DNA from: Brachyhypopomus gauderio
Lineage: Eukaryota > Chordata > Actinopteri > Gymnotiformes > Hypopomidae
NCBI RefSeq assembly: GCF_052324685.1
Contig: NW_027506907.1
Location: forward strand, 980,744-1,044,743
Length of the DNA: 64,000 bases
Direction: 5' to 3'
The notes under the pieces are model-generated. The model was not told the DNA's origin, did not search any database, and was given only the letters and a program-made list of their open reading frames with translations. The translations under genes were made by a program, and so were the position numbers. This document shows positions 1 to 12,031 of this stretch, piece after piece (position 1 is the stretch's first letter; every line of letters begins with the position of its first letter).

Positions 1-461
1 TCTTCCATTAAAATGCCATCCTCTCATTCATTTGTATTGCAGGGCTTGGTCTCATGAAAGTATGTCATATAAAGACTGTGGTCTCCAGACCTTTTTCATA
101 CAGCACTGCCTAAACTGTCGGGGGGACATTTTTTTTTACCCAGGATACTGAAAATAGTATTGAGAAGTTTATTACTGCTTAAATGAGCTGTCGGCCTCTG
201 TCCTAAGCTACTACCATCAGGGCTTTAAGCTGTGCACAGTATATTGAAATGTGTAGGTCTGTCTTAAAATCTGGACTTGGAATGGAATGACATAGCTCAA
301 AGTTAAGAACGAGGCACAGAGAGCTGACTACATTGGCTTGTCGGCTATATTTTGTAGACCATGTTTACGCACTGGTCAAAGTCTGCATTCACCTCACACC
401 ACCAGCACTGTCTGTCAACACCAAGCTTGTGTTTGCATTTATTTACATAAAATTCCATATA
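1..461. other. Non-coding flank, no gene seen
   Basis: I see no exon, repeat tail or RNA gene here. The sequence is ordinary AT-rich vertebrate non-coding DNA running up to the target-site duplication of the hAT element that follows. Confidence 0.4.
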
Positions 462-469
462 ATGTGAAT

Positions 470-2712
470 CAGTTGTATAGTAACAAAGTAGAACTTTTTC
501 ACTACTGTACTTAAGTATTAAAATGCTGTAGGCCTATCTGTACTTTACTGGAGTATTATTTTTTCTCCTACTTCCACTTTTACTTCACTACATTTTTTCC
601 ATTAGTTGAATACTTTTACTCCGATACATTAATTACGTGCTGTATAGTTAGTTACTCGTAACAATTATAAACATGTTAGCTGGCGCTGTCTCCGGGTCAA
701 AAGATTATGAGCAGCGCTGTCTTATAAGAAAACTGTGCATGCTCCGGTCTGCTGCTGCCTTCACTGAACACTTGAGCTTCGTAATCTAGGTTCACTTGAC
801 ACGTCGTGACTGCCGCAAGGGTCCGCGCGGCAAAAATGATGCAATCACGGTGGCTCCGCCCATGCACGTTGGCTACGCGCGCGGTCGCGTCGCGAGGTTG
901 TGCACTTCTCGATTTTTGTGTGTGTGAAGTTACAAGGTGGAATTCATGCACTTGTACGGAACTTTGAAGGTCCATTTTCAGTATTTTCCAGCACCTTCAG
1001 CTTAATTTACATATTCATACAAACACACATATACTCGAAATTATTCCAAATAATTCGCTTTTTATCTCATTAAAAGAGATGGTATCATGTTTGGTAACAG
1101 CAGTATAAGTGCTGCATAATAAGCTTGTTGGCGTTTTAATGTACATATAACCTTTAAGGCACCTTCCACACCTTCAACATCGAGTGATCGTGGCAGTGAG
1201 GGTGAGGAAGGAGACCACCCTGGCCCTACCTAGAGACAGTGTTTGCGTTTGCTGGAGTGAAAGTAAATTACTATAGGATGAAGTGCCATCTCTGCCTGCC
1301 TAAAGACGGTGAAATATTGACCTTCAAAAATTCACCTTCGAACTTGAAGAAACACATCAATGTAAGTTATTAATATAACGCACAGAAGACACACCAGTTT
1401 TAACTGTCAGTAAGCGCTAGTTAGGTTGGATATTGTTGGGGCTTTAAACTTCTATCAACCACTTTAGCCCAGCGTGTTCGTTTGATGGGAAGGAGATAGC
1501 AGGAACAACATACCAAAAATATAGCAATACCAAAAAGGCCTTTATTAAAACAGAGATATCTCTGGGGATCTCACACATTCTAACATTTACATCAGAGAGA
1601 TCCAACAAGTGTTGGTAACATGCAGTTTTTATTTGCTATTTCTCCACCCCTCAAAACCCTCAGATCTTCTTCTATACCTTACATGGTGTTCTTGTTCAAG
1701 CAGACATGACTTTGTTGTTCAAGCAGACATGACTTATCCATTTGTTTCATCTTATTAGAATGTCTGTTCAAAGGGATGTTGTAATTTACCATTATCAGTC
1801 TAAAACATCTTCAGGCCTCTCGCGGAGGTCCACCACTTCCTGTAGACCAAATCATCTTCCCTTTGTACTATTACACAGCATAACTTGCGAGGGCCTTCTT
1901 GAGGTTCACAATTTAAACATAGCTAAAGCAGCAGTTATATTTAATTACTATATTATGTTTACTGGTAAGCAATATAAATATTGTTGCTAATGCTATTGCT
2001 AAGCAAAAACCCATTCTCTCAACAATATCTTAGCTAACTAACCTAATTATGTTCATGACGTGCTGCAGTATTCACTTAACATTAGCTGGCAATCATAAAG
2101 GCGATGTCACGCTGAGTTGTGTTTTTAGCAACAGTAATCTGTGTCTCTTTTCATGCTGACTAATCATGTGCCCATTTTTATAGTGTAGTGTTTTTATAGG
2201 GTTAAGGGCATTTATTGAGGGTAAACGCAGGGCAGTATGCTCACCCTTAGAATCCGATGGACAGATTTTACATCCAAAATACACCTCGTTTTCTCAGCTA
2301 AATTAAGGCGAACTTGTACTTCTGCATCAAACCTACGACGTAGCGGGACATAGGTTATCTGTTTTTTGTGTACAAAGTGTTAAGCCCAGTTTTTAAAGTT
2401 GCTACTTGTTTGTACATACAGACCACTTGTATTTGTGGTCTTTGACATCTTTGATTTGCAAGTGATATATAAAAACAATTGATAATCAAACTTTGATGGC
2501 TTTCTTTAATTAATTCAAAGCACAATACTTGTACTTTTTACTTTCAGTACTTGAGTAATACATTTTAGAATAAACTACTTGCAATACTTAAGTACAAAAA
2601 ATTCTGAATACTTCTGTACTTCTACTTAAGTAAAGTTTTAAAAGAACACTTTTTTGATAGAGTACTTGTACTTTTACTCAAGTATGGGTCTCTAATACTT
2701 TATACAACACTG
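470..2712. mobile_element. hAT-type DNA transposon, degenerate
   Basis: The element is bounded by an 8-bp target-site duplication ATGTGAAT (462-469 and 2713-2720), and its ends read CAGTTGTATA and, on the other strand, CAGTGTTGTA. Both flanks of the interior carry the TACTTAAGTA-rich subterminal sequence common in fish hAT elements. The only coding relic recognised is a BED-like zinc-finger piece at 1278-1361. Its GC-rich part (about 780-1000) recurs inverted inside another hAT-type element near 51.5-51.8 kb. I recognise no transposase catalytic domain, so this copy looks non-autonomous. Within 1430-2500 I see nothing else identifiable. Confidence 0.75.
1278..1361 (+). pseudogene. BED-type zinc-finger exon relic of hAT transposase
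   Basis: From an ATG the frame reads MKCHLCLPKDGEILTFK and continues NSPSNLKKHIN, giving a C-x2-C ... H pattern typical of the N-terminal BED finger of hAT transposases. It ends at a GTAAGT donor. No downstream transposase exon was found inside the element, so it is a fragment. Confidence 0.55.
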
Positions 2713-2767
2713 ATGTGAATTCAGTTTTGTGAATTTCTCCAGTGTGGGACTAATAAAAATTGTATGG

Positions 2768-3242
2768 TGGGAAGCTTGAACAGGGAGTGACTGAACAAGG
2801 GTGCAATGCCTCCGTAAAGTCCACCCCACACGCTGCACCCACCGCTACTCTATTAGCAAGACACAAGTTCTTGTAGGTGGGTTATTCTGTGATATTGACG
2901 TGGTGAGCAAATTAAATAAAAGAGCAGGAGGCCGGTGTGAGTCCCAAAAGAAAAGAAAATGTTTTATAGAAAACAAAATGAACCCAACAAAAGGCACACA
3001 GTCATTAGCTAATGCCCAATAGAAAATAAGTTATGTTAAGCAGATGTCACAAAGTACACACACAATGATAAAGGGAACAAACAAGGTACAGGTGACTTGG
3101 GCAGCACTGCCAACAAGAGGGCGTGGCAACACGTGAGGAAGGAAAACAAAGCATGTGGAGAAACGCAAACAAAGAATGAAAAGAAACACCATGTGATCAG
3201 CATCATCACGTAGATGAAGGGGTAGAGGGGGGGGCCATTACA
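2768..3242. mobile_element. Solo LTR, 475 bp
   Basis: The segment starts TGGGAAGC and ends CATTACA, and is flanked by the 5-bp duplication TATGG (2763-2767, 3243-3247). That is the signature of an LTR-retrotransposon insertion reduced to one LTR by recombination. No internal coding region is present. The sequence just before it (about 2735-2765, GGGACTAATAAA) resembles the 3' tail of a fish LINE. Confidence 0.65.
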
Positions 3243-3247
3243 TATGG

Positions 3248-4079
3248 ACAGATGTTATTTCATATGTAGTTATATATAGTTCTCCATGTTTTTAGCCCTA
3301 CTTTACCTCCTAACCACCCATTTTGTTTATTTTACACATATAATGAACATTTATTAGAAACACATTGTAGGTGTATATTTACAGGCCATCATCCACCTGT
3401 TGTTATGTATAACTTGTGTTAACTGTCCTTCAACTCTGCGTTAGGGCTCCTTTTCTGATGACATGGCTACTGTTGACCCAGTAACTCTGGGTAGTAGACC
3501 ATTACCAGTCAAACAGTGATACTGACACAAAACACCCTCTGTAATCTCTTATATCAGCTTGGTACAGCTGGTAGTCAAACACCGATAGATGAGATAATGC
3601 TAATGCAGTGGTGAGAATGTTCCAGAACTCATCCAGTCTGCAACAGTACAGTGGAAAAACCAAAAAAGCTTATTGTGAAGTACTGTTTAAGAATCACTCA
3701 GTATTGTCCTCAGATAATTTTGTATATCTTTCTTCTGCTAAGGTGTGGTATGAAGTGAGATGAGGGGAGGTTTTTCAGCAGATACTCTTATTCAGAGTGA
3801 CTTACAAAGTGCTTTGCCGTCTGCTCACAGAATTCATCCTACATGTCAGATGTCAGAATTCAAGATACTCTTGAAGCAGAATAATCCTAAACTACAGGAA
3901 TTGAAACTGAAACCCAGAAATACTGCAATTAAACATAGACATCAATAAATATGAGCACTATATCATACGATGTGAAGTACAATGACAACTGCTAGAGTTT
4001 TAGAGTTTTTGAAATATTTTCTTGAAAAAAAGGCTGCACCCAAAACTGTATGCTATACTATACTAAATACTACAATAAA
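3248..4079. other. Non-coding, with a short L2-type LINE tail on the minus strand
   Basis: There is no exon here. Bases about 3772-3870 read, on the minus strand, as the conserved 3' tail of fish L2-type LINEs (the GACTTACAAAGTGCTTTG block also occurs near 52.46 kb). Nothing else is recognisable. Confidence 0.5.
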
Positions 4080-4262
4080 AACAGTATTTCAGTAATAGTA
4101 TGCGAATAACAGTATGTTATTAATAGTATGTTAATAACAGAATGGTAAAAAAAAAACAGCATGTTATTTAAATAATGTTAATAATAGTATATTAATAATA
4201 GCATGTTCATAATATCATGTTAATAATAGCATGTTAATAATAGTATGTTAATAATAGTATGC
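4080..4262. repeat. AT-rich tandem repeat (TTAATAATAG-type)
   Basis: Roughly ten degenerate copies of a motif like ATGTTAATAATAGT/C follow one another. It is non-coding and is a simple minisatellite. Confidence 0.7.
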
Positions 4263-5430
4263 TGTACTTTGCCAGCTTGCCAACTTGCATCATTCAAGGT
4301 CAAACATGTTACACTTTGTGTGATGTTTTGATTTGGTGTATCAACATGCTTCTCATGTCGCTAACAGGAAGTGGTTTTGCTTCACCTTCTTCATTTTTCA
4401 CCTTTGTTGCTTGTGCACTTGCTGTTATCAGTGACTGCAGGATGATGGCGATTCAAAGGGATCTTTCTGCAGCTCAGTGAGCTATTTTGCATTTCTCCAG
4501 GTTGTCAGGTTGTTACGGATTGTGTTGGCACGGAAACCAATGTCTGCACATTTGCACATTTTGCAAGAATTTGCATTCGATTTTCACCACATAATCTTTG
4601 TGCAATCATTTATTAGAAACAATCTTTGTGTTATGCCCTTAAATGTTTTCAGTGTTATAGATCAACAGTAAAAAGAAAAGGGAGAGTTTTAAATTCATTA
4701 TTAACTGTGTTGGGTGATTAGGATCCAATCCAATGGGACCAATGACATCACTGTCCAAACTACATTGACACAGCATTGTGGGGACAAATGAAGCACTAAT
4801 TGAGGTGGAGGGGGAGACATGATGGTGCAACTACTGTCCCTGAAAGCTGACTCATGTTAATTCTCACTACCCTGGCCCTAATCCTAAACCTTTAAAACAT
4901 TATTGGTAATATGGTTGGCAATACTTAGGATATTACATTGCATTATTAAGAAATTGATTGCATTATTTTATTACCTTTTTGACTGGGTTACCAGCAATGT
5001 TTTATTACATTTCTGGTTTTACATTATTGGGAAATTATTACAATATTGGGTTCTGCAGTCTTTTTTAAAGTTTCACAGAGCTTTCAAAGAAATGCACGTT
5101 TGTTTTTTTGAACAGCGATCCATTACCCTCTATTCAGTGAAATTACATATACAACATTGTTGCAGGTTCATAAATTAGAACAACAACCAAAAAAGAACAA
5201 ACACACGTTCATTCGTCATGATGCAGACGATTTATATATTGTTTTGTACACAGAATCACACGACACTTACTGACCAGCCCAGCCCAGCCCAGCTTTGGGA
5301 GTGGTTTGCATTTTGCAAAGCCCAGAGAATTTTTCCCTGAGGCCCATCACCCATCACAAAAGCAGCGTGACTGGCAGAAAGCAGGAGTGGAAGTGATGCT
5401 GGTGGGAGGGAAGACAGAGGAGGAATCAGG
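4263..5430. other. Upstream region of LL1, no gene seen
   Basis: Short open frames here show no recognisable domain. A TGACTCA (AP-1 type) heptamer lies at 4848-4854 and a CCCAGCCCAG repeat at about 5276-5292. Otherwise I see nothing in it. Confidence 0.35.
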
Positions 5431-5440
5431 TTACTGGACC

Positions 5441-5448
5441 TTTATATT
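5441..5448 (+). promoter_or_regulatory. TATA-like box of LL1
   Basis: TTTATATT lies about 45 bp before the LL1 start codon. LL2, LL3 and LL4 have a TATA-like box at a comparable place, which supports it as the core promoter. Confidence 0.5.
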
Positions 5449-5492
5449 ACACACACTGCAGAATTCACAGAGGAGACGCAAACACAGGCAAC

Positions 5493-5647
5493 ATGCAAGT
5501 GCGCAGAGGAGTGGAGATGTTGGCAGTGATGGTGATGGTGTTGCTGGCTTCCAGTGTGAGTGACGGTGTGGTGCTCAACAAATGTGAACTGGAGAAACAG
5601 CTGGCAAAGGCTCAACTGAACAGCACTGAGGTGGCCAAGAGTGAGTC

Positions 5648-5678
<31 letters not shown>

Positions 5679-8600
5679 GTTTGATGTGGAACCTTTCAAT
5701 TAGTTCTGTAAACTGCTGTTAAACAATGGAAGTCATAATCCTCTAAAAACAATTTTAAAATTAAACATTATAAAATGGGCTATAACATACAATAAAAAAT
5801 CAAACAAATTTTTTTTTTTAATGCATTTAAATTTTAAACTAAGTTACATTTTAAAAGATGCTTATTTGGTAGTTGCAATTGTCTGTTGAATATGTAGAGG
5901 ACATTCTGTAACACCGCGTTTGCTACACACACAGCGGACACAGTTGTGAATGAGAAATGCTTTTATTGACAGGGATATCACAATTAACATTGACAATTTC
6001 GCGTAACTTAAGAGAAGACATCCGGACAACGCAGGAACACCATGAAATGATGTGGAATGAACCAACGGAAGAAACGAGAGAAATAATAAACAAAACAGTG
6101 ACGAACTAAGAGACTTGACTAAACCGCTATGCATGTAGATACATAGACTAGCACGAATGAACACACATCAATGGATATAAACTATCAAATGGATAAATGA
6201 ACCAAAGAAAAACATAAGTACATTCAGCAGAAAACTTAACTGCCAAACTATCACTCATACAACAGTACAAATATCCAAGCATCACCACGACGTCCAGATA
6301 CCCCTTTCTTATTTTTTTATTTTACCTTTATTTAACCAGGAGGTCCCTTGAGATTAAAATCTCTTTTTCAAGGGAGACCTGGTCAAGACAACCCAACGTT
6401 TCCAGTTACAAAATTTAGAACAACAAGACATTCAAATAATATCAGTAGATTCAAACATAATACAACACAGTGTCATGCTTAAATGTAACAGTTGCATTTT
6501 TCTGTTATACAATTCTTTATTAGGAGTTTAAAGTTCTTTAAAGAAACAGCATTGTCCATCTGTAAGGCTTTCTGCAGATTATTCCACGACCAGGGAGCAT
6601 AATATGAAAAGGCGGTTTTCCCCCATTCTGAGTTAACTCTAGGTACTTCAAGGAGCCATCTCTTAGACCAACGAGTGTCATAGGTGCTCCTAACTCCATC
6701 TCTTAGACCAATGAGTGTCATAGGTGCTCCTAACCAGGGGCGCAGATGGCACTGGGGACGGGGGGGACATGTCCCCTCCAGATTTATATTGACCCCATAC
6801 GAAATCTAGCATCTACAAGCATAAACGTATATATTGTACAGCTTGGTCCCCCTCACTTCAGAATTTCCATCTACGCCGATGCTCCTAACTCCATCTCTTA
6901 GACCAACGAGTGTCATAGGTGCTCCTAACTCATGACAAAAATGTACACAGGTAAAAAGGAAGTATTTATAAAGTAAGGCTTTATAAATAAAATTATACCA
7001 GTGCCATTTTCTTCTTAGTGTTAGGGAAGGCCAAGAAACAAGTTCATAAAGTACACAATGATGTGTTCGACTAAATGAGTTAGATATAAAACGTAGGGCA
7101 CTATGATAAACCGAATCCAAACAGCGAAGTGCAGTGGAGTCAGCATGCATATATAAAATGTCCCCATAATGTAACACACTTAAAAATGTAAATGTTCTGA
7201 TAAATTCAGACAAGTCTTGTTCCGAAAGTAAAAACCCAGTACAATCTTTAACTTTTTCACTAGGTTTTCAATATGTATTCTAAAAGAAAGCTTTTCATCC
7301 AACCATATACCCAGGTACTTATAGGATGACACTCTTTCTATTTCAGTGTTCTGTAAGGTATAAATACCAATGGACGATAAGTCCAAAGAACGAGATCTAG
7401 AAATGATATATTTGTCAGGGTTAGACCCAGGCACGTGCCTCCGGCCGCCACAAGGAGGAGCCCGCGAGCTAGACCTGGGTGCAATCGGACGCAATAGGCA
7501 TCAGGTGTTTGTTGCCTATTTAAAGCAAGTAACTTCAGCAGCTCATTGCTGAAGTTGTTAGTTGTTGTTACACTCACAGACCAAGCCGTTTATTTCTCTC
7601 TGCGTCTCATTCGCATACTCTCTGGTTCTTTCTCGCTGAGTGTTCTCAGTCTCTCTCTCTCTCTGCTGTTTCGATTTTCTTTTATTTTCTAAGTTGGTTT
7701 GTCTGCCAGTGTTCTGGTTGACAGACTGACAGGTATTCTAAGGTAGAAGCTTTAGGTCTTGCATCTGAGCTTCTCTTCCCCTCCCTTGCCTCTTATTTTT
7801 CTCCTGGACACGTTGAGCTGTTGTGTATTTTTGTTTTCCCCATTTTCTCTGCAGCGACGCGTTGACTTTTGTTCCGCGTGTTTTTTGTTTGTTATTTACT
7901 TACCTGGTGTTTTCGCACGTCGAGATTCCTCCGTGTTCTGCCGTTATCCCTTCGGGGTTTTTTTTTGTTTTTGTTTTCCCGCTATCGCGGAGGTTTCCGT
8001 TTGCGGCATTTATTTATGGGTTTGCCCTTGAGTCCTACACACTGCAAAACCAGCGCGACACCGCCGTGTTCGGGGGTGCCGCGTTACAATATTTAGTTTT
8101 CTTAGCATTTCAACTTTAATCCACATAATGTAGCCTGTAGTTGTTGAAAGGCTGCCTGCAGATTATTAGTAGCTTGATTTAAAGAAGATGCAACTGAATA
8201 AATATTTGTATCATCTGCATAGAGATGTACTTTAGCTGTGGGCATTCCCTTTCCAATAGTATTCATAAATATAGAAAATAACAAAGGGGCTAAAATTGAT
8301 CCTTGTGGGACTCCTGAGTCAATCAACACAAATTTTGATTTGTGTCCATCTGAGTAGACACACTGAGTTCTATCTGTGAGAGTTTCTAAACCATTCCAGA
8401 GATTTATCCCCTATACCAATATCTCTGTCTGCCTAATAGCAGCTTATGGTCAACCGAATCAAATGCCTTAGATAGATCAACAAATGGAGCTGCACAATAT
8501 TGCTTTTTATCCGCTGCCCTCACAATATCATTTGTTACCAACATAGCTGCTGTGATGGTGCTATGACCAGCTCTAAAGCCAGATTGAGTTTCACTTAAAA

Positions 8601-11600
8601 TGTTGTGTTCAGTCACAAAATGTTTCAATTGAGAATTTACTTGGGATTCCAATATCTCAGCAAGGACTGTAACAACTAGGAGAGAGGGCTGAACGCAAGT
8701 GCGGACTGAACAATGAATTTAATGATAAAACTGATACATATACACAAAGCACACAAAACATACACAAAGAATAATCAAACACCTAACATATGAACCAAAC
8801 AACACTAACAGAAATAGCTGGGTGGACAAGGCTAAATAAAAGCAAAGACATCAACAAGCAAAATCACTAGAGAAACCAGTCACACAAAGTACATCTAATA
8901 GGGAATACAAGGAGTACATACAGACTAGTATTACAGACACAAAAGACCAAGATACCAAATCGCATACAAACAAGAGGTACTTACAATAACCGACAACACA
9001 AGAGACTAAACACAAGACTTAAATACACTAACCAACCAAGGGACTCAAGACACAGCAGAAAGCAATAACGCGGGGGCAGGGGAGTGAAGACAGACACAAC
9101 TAGGAAATTTCAAAATAAAAGACAAACAAGACATGACCGACAGGAGGGAGGCAGGACTGACAAGGACACAGAGTTTTGAAATAGGACGATAATTAAGTCA
9201 GATGGGTCCCCACCCTTTAGTAATGAAAGAACAAATGCTGCTTTCCAAATTTTGGGAATAGTATTTGTTTGAAGGCTCAGATTAAAAATATGAGCGATAG
9301 GTTTAGCAATAACATCGGCTGCTAGTTTTAAAAAATAAGGATCCAGATTATCTGGTCTACAAGACTTTTTATGGTCAATGGCCTTCAAAGCTTTACAGGT
9401 CTCTATATGAAATATAGGATTTCTGGGAAGAGTAATCCCTGGGTCACAGAATCACTTTCTACCTTGATGAAGGAAAGAAATATTGCGTGGGCCAGGGCAA
9501 GATCTACTAACTCTAGTGCTGATTGGACTGCCTTCCGAGTTTTAAGAAATAAATGTACATTGCAAATTAGGAAATCTAAATCAGATTACTATTTAAAATT
9601 TATTTTGGAAAATCTAAATAATCCTACAAAGTTTTGGAAGCAGATAAAATCATTATCAAGCTCCGATTCAAATTCACGCCTTCCTGAGCGTATTTTTTAG
9701 TTAACTCTAAAGAAATAACATCTAAAGTTGGTATAGTGAAGCATTTAAATGAGCACTTCATAACAACTAGACCCATCTCAAATACATTTACAGAAGAAAG
9801 GTCAAATTTTATAAATGTGACACAGCAAGCCAATCAAATCAGAGACGCTTTTGTTTTTAATCCTATTTTCATAATAGGGGCATGTACCCCTAATATATAT
9901 TACATGACTGACAGGAGGGGTGGAGCCAATCATGACACATTCTAAGCTGTAAAAAAAGAAGCAGAAGTCTTCCTCACTTCATTAATAATTTTTAGTAAAC
10001 TAAAAGTTTGTAAACTGTACCTATGATGACTGACATTCTTTTATTTGCATTTTTTAAGTTGTGTGCCATGTGCAGCAGACGTCTGGCTTCAACACCAGCA
10101 TGGTGAATCACCTGAATGTAACAGAGGATGAGGCAAAGCACCCCGGAGGTCGCAATCCCCCCATCTCCAACCATACCTCTCATCACAGTACAGCCAAGCA
10201 AGACAAAGTTACTGGCCAAGCTGAACACCATGATGGTGCTGGCAGAAATGAAAACCGTGGAGGTCGCAGGTCCAGAGCCGTTAAGTCAATTCCCATCAAT
10301 GCTACCAAGCCCCCCATCTCCAACCATACCTCTCATCACAGTACATCCAAGCAAGACACAGTTACTGGCCAAGCTGAACACCATGAGGGTGCTGACAGAA
10401 ATGAAAATCACCTTGGAGTTCGCAAGCCAGCAGTTAAGACAGTACGCATCAATCCTGCCAAGCGTCCTAACTCCAACCTTCCACCTCACACTGACTCCAG
10501 TGAAGACAACACTGACGACCATGAAGATGTTCATCATGTCCATCCCACTACTCTGACCCCCCAAACCCAAAAGTCCCGCCCAGAAGCCACACCAGGGTTA
10601 AATTCCTCCCGTCCCCAAGATGGGAGCAACAATTCCACCAGCAACAATTCAACCAGCAACAATTCCACCAGCAACATTTCCACCAGCAACAATTCCACCA
10701 GCAATATTTCCACCAGCAACAATTCCACCAGCAGCAATTCCACCAATAATAATTTTCGTAAAACCAGATCCTTAAGGTTTGAACCCCAATCCAGGCCTGT
10801 TCCCCCTCCCGAATTTGATGATGAACCTTTTAATGTGGCCCTTCATGATTTCAATGATTTCACATTCAAGTAAACTGTTGACCTTGAGACTCATTACTAT
10901 TTCCACAGACAAAAAAGCCCCAGCTCCAATCACCCTCTTCCTGAGCATGGCCCTCCAGAACATGGCCCTCAGGTTGGGTCCTTCGATTCAGCACATGCAG
11001 GGGGCAGCGAGGAGTCCAGGGATCATGAAGATGATGATGATGATGGAAGATGGACATTCTATGGCCTCTTCCAGTTGGCAGATCATGTTGTGTGTGCCTC
11101 AGGCAACAAGACCTCACTCAACCTCTGTGGGATGAGCTGTGATGGTGAGTCCATTTAGGAACTTCTTGATAATGCTGTCTGTAGATTATTTATTTTTTAA
11201 TAATAATAAATTTATTTTTTAAGGATTAAATTCCTAAATTAAAAGTCATTTTTGCCATTATACATAAAGATGAGTAATTAGATTTGAAATTGAATTAGAT
11301 AGGAACTTTGCATTATTCTGAATGTAATGTCTCTTTAAAGACTTAACCGATGACATCATCACTGATGACATTGCCTGTGTTAGGACTATAATAAACAGCA
11401 CGTGAGTATTCACTAGTCTATGAGATTTAACACTAGACACATCTTTTTTATTTCAATGTCAAATGGATGTGGGTCACTAATTATGCTTAATCTAGATATC
11501 ATATTTGTGATGTATTAAGTTACAAACGTAGTCAAATTATATATTGTCTATACATTTCAACAGACTGTCAATGGAAGATGGTTCCACACCATTTAATAAA

Positions 11601-12031
11601 CTTATCAAACAAATGTAAGTATCAAACACTGAAAAATAGATAACGTAAACACACCACAAACAGTTAGTTTGAGTGGTAGCCCAAGTAAGCAGTTTTAAGA
11701 CATCCACTAGATATCAATGACAGCACAACTCCTGTGTGTCCGGAGAACTAATGGTAGCATATTGCTGGGATAGGTGGTAAAACTATATAAAACTGTACAT
11801 ACATTGTTATAGAATTTACCATGTATGGTGAGAGAACCTTTCATTCATGTCAGAAGAATTCACAACAGGCAGATAAAAAGAACCAAGCTGTGGTGGAACA
11901 AGCAGGGTTACCACCACTGTTTCTTTAGGCTTGGTTGCATCTATGATCTCACTTCCTTTCTCCATTTCAGGTATGATGTGCTCCATGATTGTGACACCAA
12001 GATGGCCTCCCAAAATTTTGTCAGTTGTTAA
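5493..12031 (+). CDS. LL1: secreted alpha-lactalbumin/lysozyme-C-like protein with Asn-Ser-Thr repeat arm
   Basis: Exons read from splice sites: 5493-5640, 10059-11144 (with a 39-nt interruption at 10870-10908), 11341-11401, 11564-11614, 11971-12031. Reading phases agree at every junction. Without the interruption the product is 455 residues. Exon 1 encodes a signal peptide, a cleavage-like DG and VVLNKCEL (Cys6). Exon 2 opens VCHVQQTSGFNT (Cys30; Thr where lysozyme has Glu35), then two 51-residue repeats rich in His, Asn and Ser, then about eight NNSTS units (N-glycosylation sequons), then an acidic stretch, and ends WTFYGLFQL ... CASG ... LNLCGMSC. Exon 3 gives CDDLTDDIITDDIAC, a full alpha-lactalbumin-type calcium loop. 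The last exon ends HDCDTK ... FVSC. All eight cysteines are present, but neither catalytic acid is kept. Oddity: the 39 nt contain an in-frame TAA. If not removed, the protein stops after 320 residues. Family call is firm; activity and role are unknown. Confidence 0.85.
5649..5676. repeat. (AAT)n microsatellite in LL1 intron 1
   Basis: A perfect run of AAT/ATA triplets starts a few bases after the exon 1 splice donor. Confidence 0.85.
6735..6881. mobile_element. Short non-autonomous hAT element (MITE)
   Basis: Flanked by the 8-bp duplication CTCCTAAC (6727-6734, 6882-6889), with imperfect inverted ends CAGGGGCGCAGATGG and CATCGGCGTAGATGG. It is 147 bp long, without coding capacity, and sits in a short LINE segment where CTTAGACCAACGAGTGTCAT-like sequence is repeated three times. 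Confidence 0.7.
7413..8088 (+). mobile_element. Solo LTR, 676 bp, inside the LINE
   Basis: Begins TGTCAGGGTT, ends GCGTTACA, and is flanked by ATATT on both sides (7408-7412, 8089-8093). Removing it rejoins the LINE sequence on either side. Short open frames inside it are not genes. Confidence 0.8.
8668..9162 (-). mobile_element. Solo LTR, 495 bp, inside the LINE
   Basis: Starts TGTAACAACT, ends GGACTGACA, with the 5-bp duplication AGGAC (8663-8667, 9163-9167). On the minus strand it shows a TATTTAAG box and a later poly(A)-type region, hence the orientation. It splits the LINE reverse-transcriptase sequence. Confidence 0.8.
10156..10461 (+). repeat. Two 153-bp (51-codon) tandem repeats in LL1 exon 2
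   Basis: The block starting CCCCATCTCCAACCATACC recurs 153 bp later in the same frame, encoding PPISNHTSHHSTxKQDxVTG and so on. It is rich in His, Asn, Ser and charged residues, with NHT sequons. A third, degenerate copy may follow. Confidence 0.8.
10625..10745 (+). repeat. 15-bp tandem repeat encoding NNSTS sequons (LL1)
   Basis: About eight copies of AGCAACAATTCCACC encode NNSTS/NISTS. Every unit holds an N-x-S/T sequon, so a secreted product could carry a dense N-glycan array. The truncated duplicate has about twelve copies (18294-18475). Confidence 0.9.

Larger units (their letters stand above)
6300..9870 (-). mobile_element. LINE with inverted 5' part, in LL1 intron 1
   Basis: Minus-strand translations show a reverse-transcriptase domain in pieces: SCRPDNLDPYFLKLAADV (near 9350), QSGFRAGHSTITAAM and DLSKAFDSVDHKLLL (8440-8590), GVPQGSILAPLLF and LYADDTNIY (8180-8315), and YKYLGIWLDEKLSF (about 7290). 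The 3' tail at 6310-6360 reads CCTGGTTAAATAAAGG on the minus strand, which is common in fish LINEs. The segment that should precede the RT (NPWVTESLSTLMKERNIAWA ... FWKQIKSL) lies on the plus strand at about 9420-9870, so the 5' part is inverted. The LINE was later hit by a small hAT and two LTR elements, listed separately. It is defective. Confidence 0.8.

Noticed and set aside
697-975. 92-codon minus-strand frame in the GC-rich part of the first hAT element
   Set aside because: No recognisable domain, and the same sequence recurs inverted inside another transposon, so it is element DNA.
10625-10745. A CRISPR-like array because of short regular repeats
   Set aside because: The repeats are contiguous 15-bp coding units without unique spacers, in a eukaryotic gene.
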